From NCBI GenBank assembly GCA_029907285.1, contig JARYMD010000324.1, forward strand, positions 1-5,169: a stretch of DNA of 5,169 nucleotides. Direction: 5' to 3'. The notes beneath the pieces were generated by a model, which was given only the letters and a program-made list of their open reading frames with translations, did not search any database and was not told the origin of the DNA. The stretch comes from Verrucomicrobiota bacterium (GTDB taxonomy: Bacteria > Verrucomicrobiota > Verrucomicrobiia > Limisphaerales > J093). Below, in pieces: positions 5,162-5,169 of this stretch. Within the stretch, counting starts at the first letter, position 1. The number at the start of each line of letters is the position of its first letter. A program made the position numbers and the translations under genes.

Positions 5162-5169
5162 TTCCCTGA

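Overview
The window looks like a piece of a moderately GC-rich bacterial chromosome, probably from Verrucomicrobiota (Pedosphaerales/Limisphaerales-like). This is inferred from three things: a Tat-signal TIM-barrel sugar isomerase of the kind common in Planctomycetota and Verrucomicrobiota, weak or absent Shine-Dalgarno sequences, and a TTGAACG heptad repeat of a kind I associate with intergenic DNA of this phylum. No marker gene is present, so the taxonomy is tentative.

Layout. Positions 1-2166 hold three genes on the minus strand, transcribed right to left. First is a Tat-exported xylose-isomerase-like TIM-barrel protein (2166-1180). After 130 bases comes a fumarylacetoacetate hydrolase (FAH) superfamily protein that most resembles 2-dehydro-3-deoxy-D-arabinonate dehydratase (1043-171). 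After 42 bases comes the N-terminus of a membrane protein resembling the O-antigen ligase family, cut by the window edge (128-1). A non-coding stretch of about 420 bases (2167-2586) separates this group from a divergent plus-strand gene. It contains a long near-perfect inverted repeat, a possible relic of a short reading frame and a good candidate promoter.

The plus-strand gene (2587-5004) is the centre of interest. It encodes a complete 805-residue glycyl radical enzyme with both the thiyl-radical cysteine (Cys430) and the glycyl-radical loop (Gly776). By alignment from memory it is of the trans-4-hydroxy-L-proline dehydratase (HypD) type. The substrate-contact residues I remember for Clostridioides difficile HypD are all present, at a constant offset of four residues through the first 450 positions. 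No radical-SAM activating enzyme lies within the window. The last 165 bases carry a small hairpin, a REP-like GC-rich palindromic element and the TTGAACG heptad array.

Working together. The two complete minus-strand genes fit sugar or sugar-acid catabolism: an isomerase/epimerase that would act outside the cytoplasm, and a cytoplasmic sugar-acid dehydratase. The glycyl radical enzyme would dehydrate hydroxyproline to 1-pyrroline-5-carboxylate under anoxic conditions. Both themes would suit an organism living on plant or animal polymers, but no direct biochemical link between the two sides of the divergent region is visible. I see no CRISPR array, tRNA, rRNA, insertion sequence or defence system.
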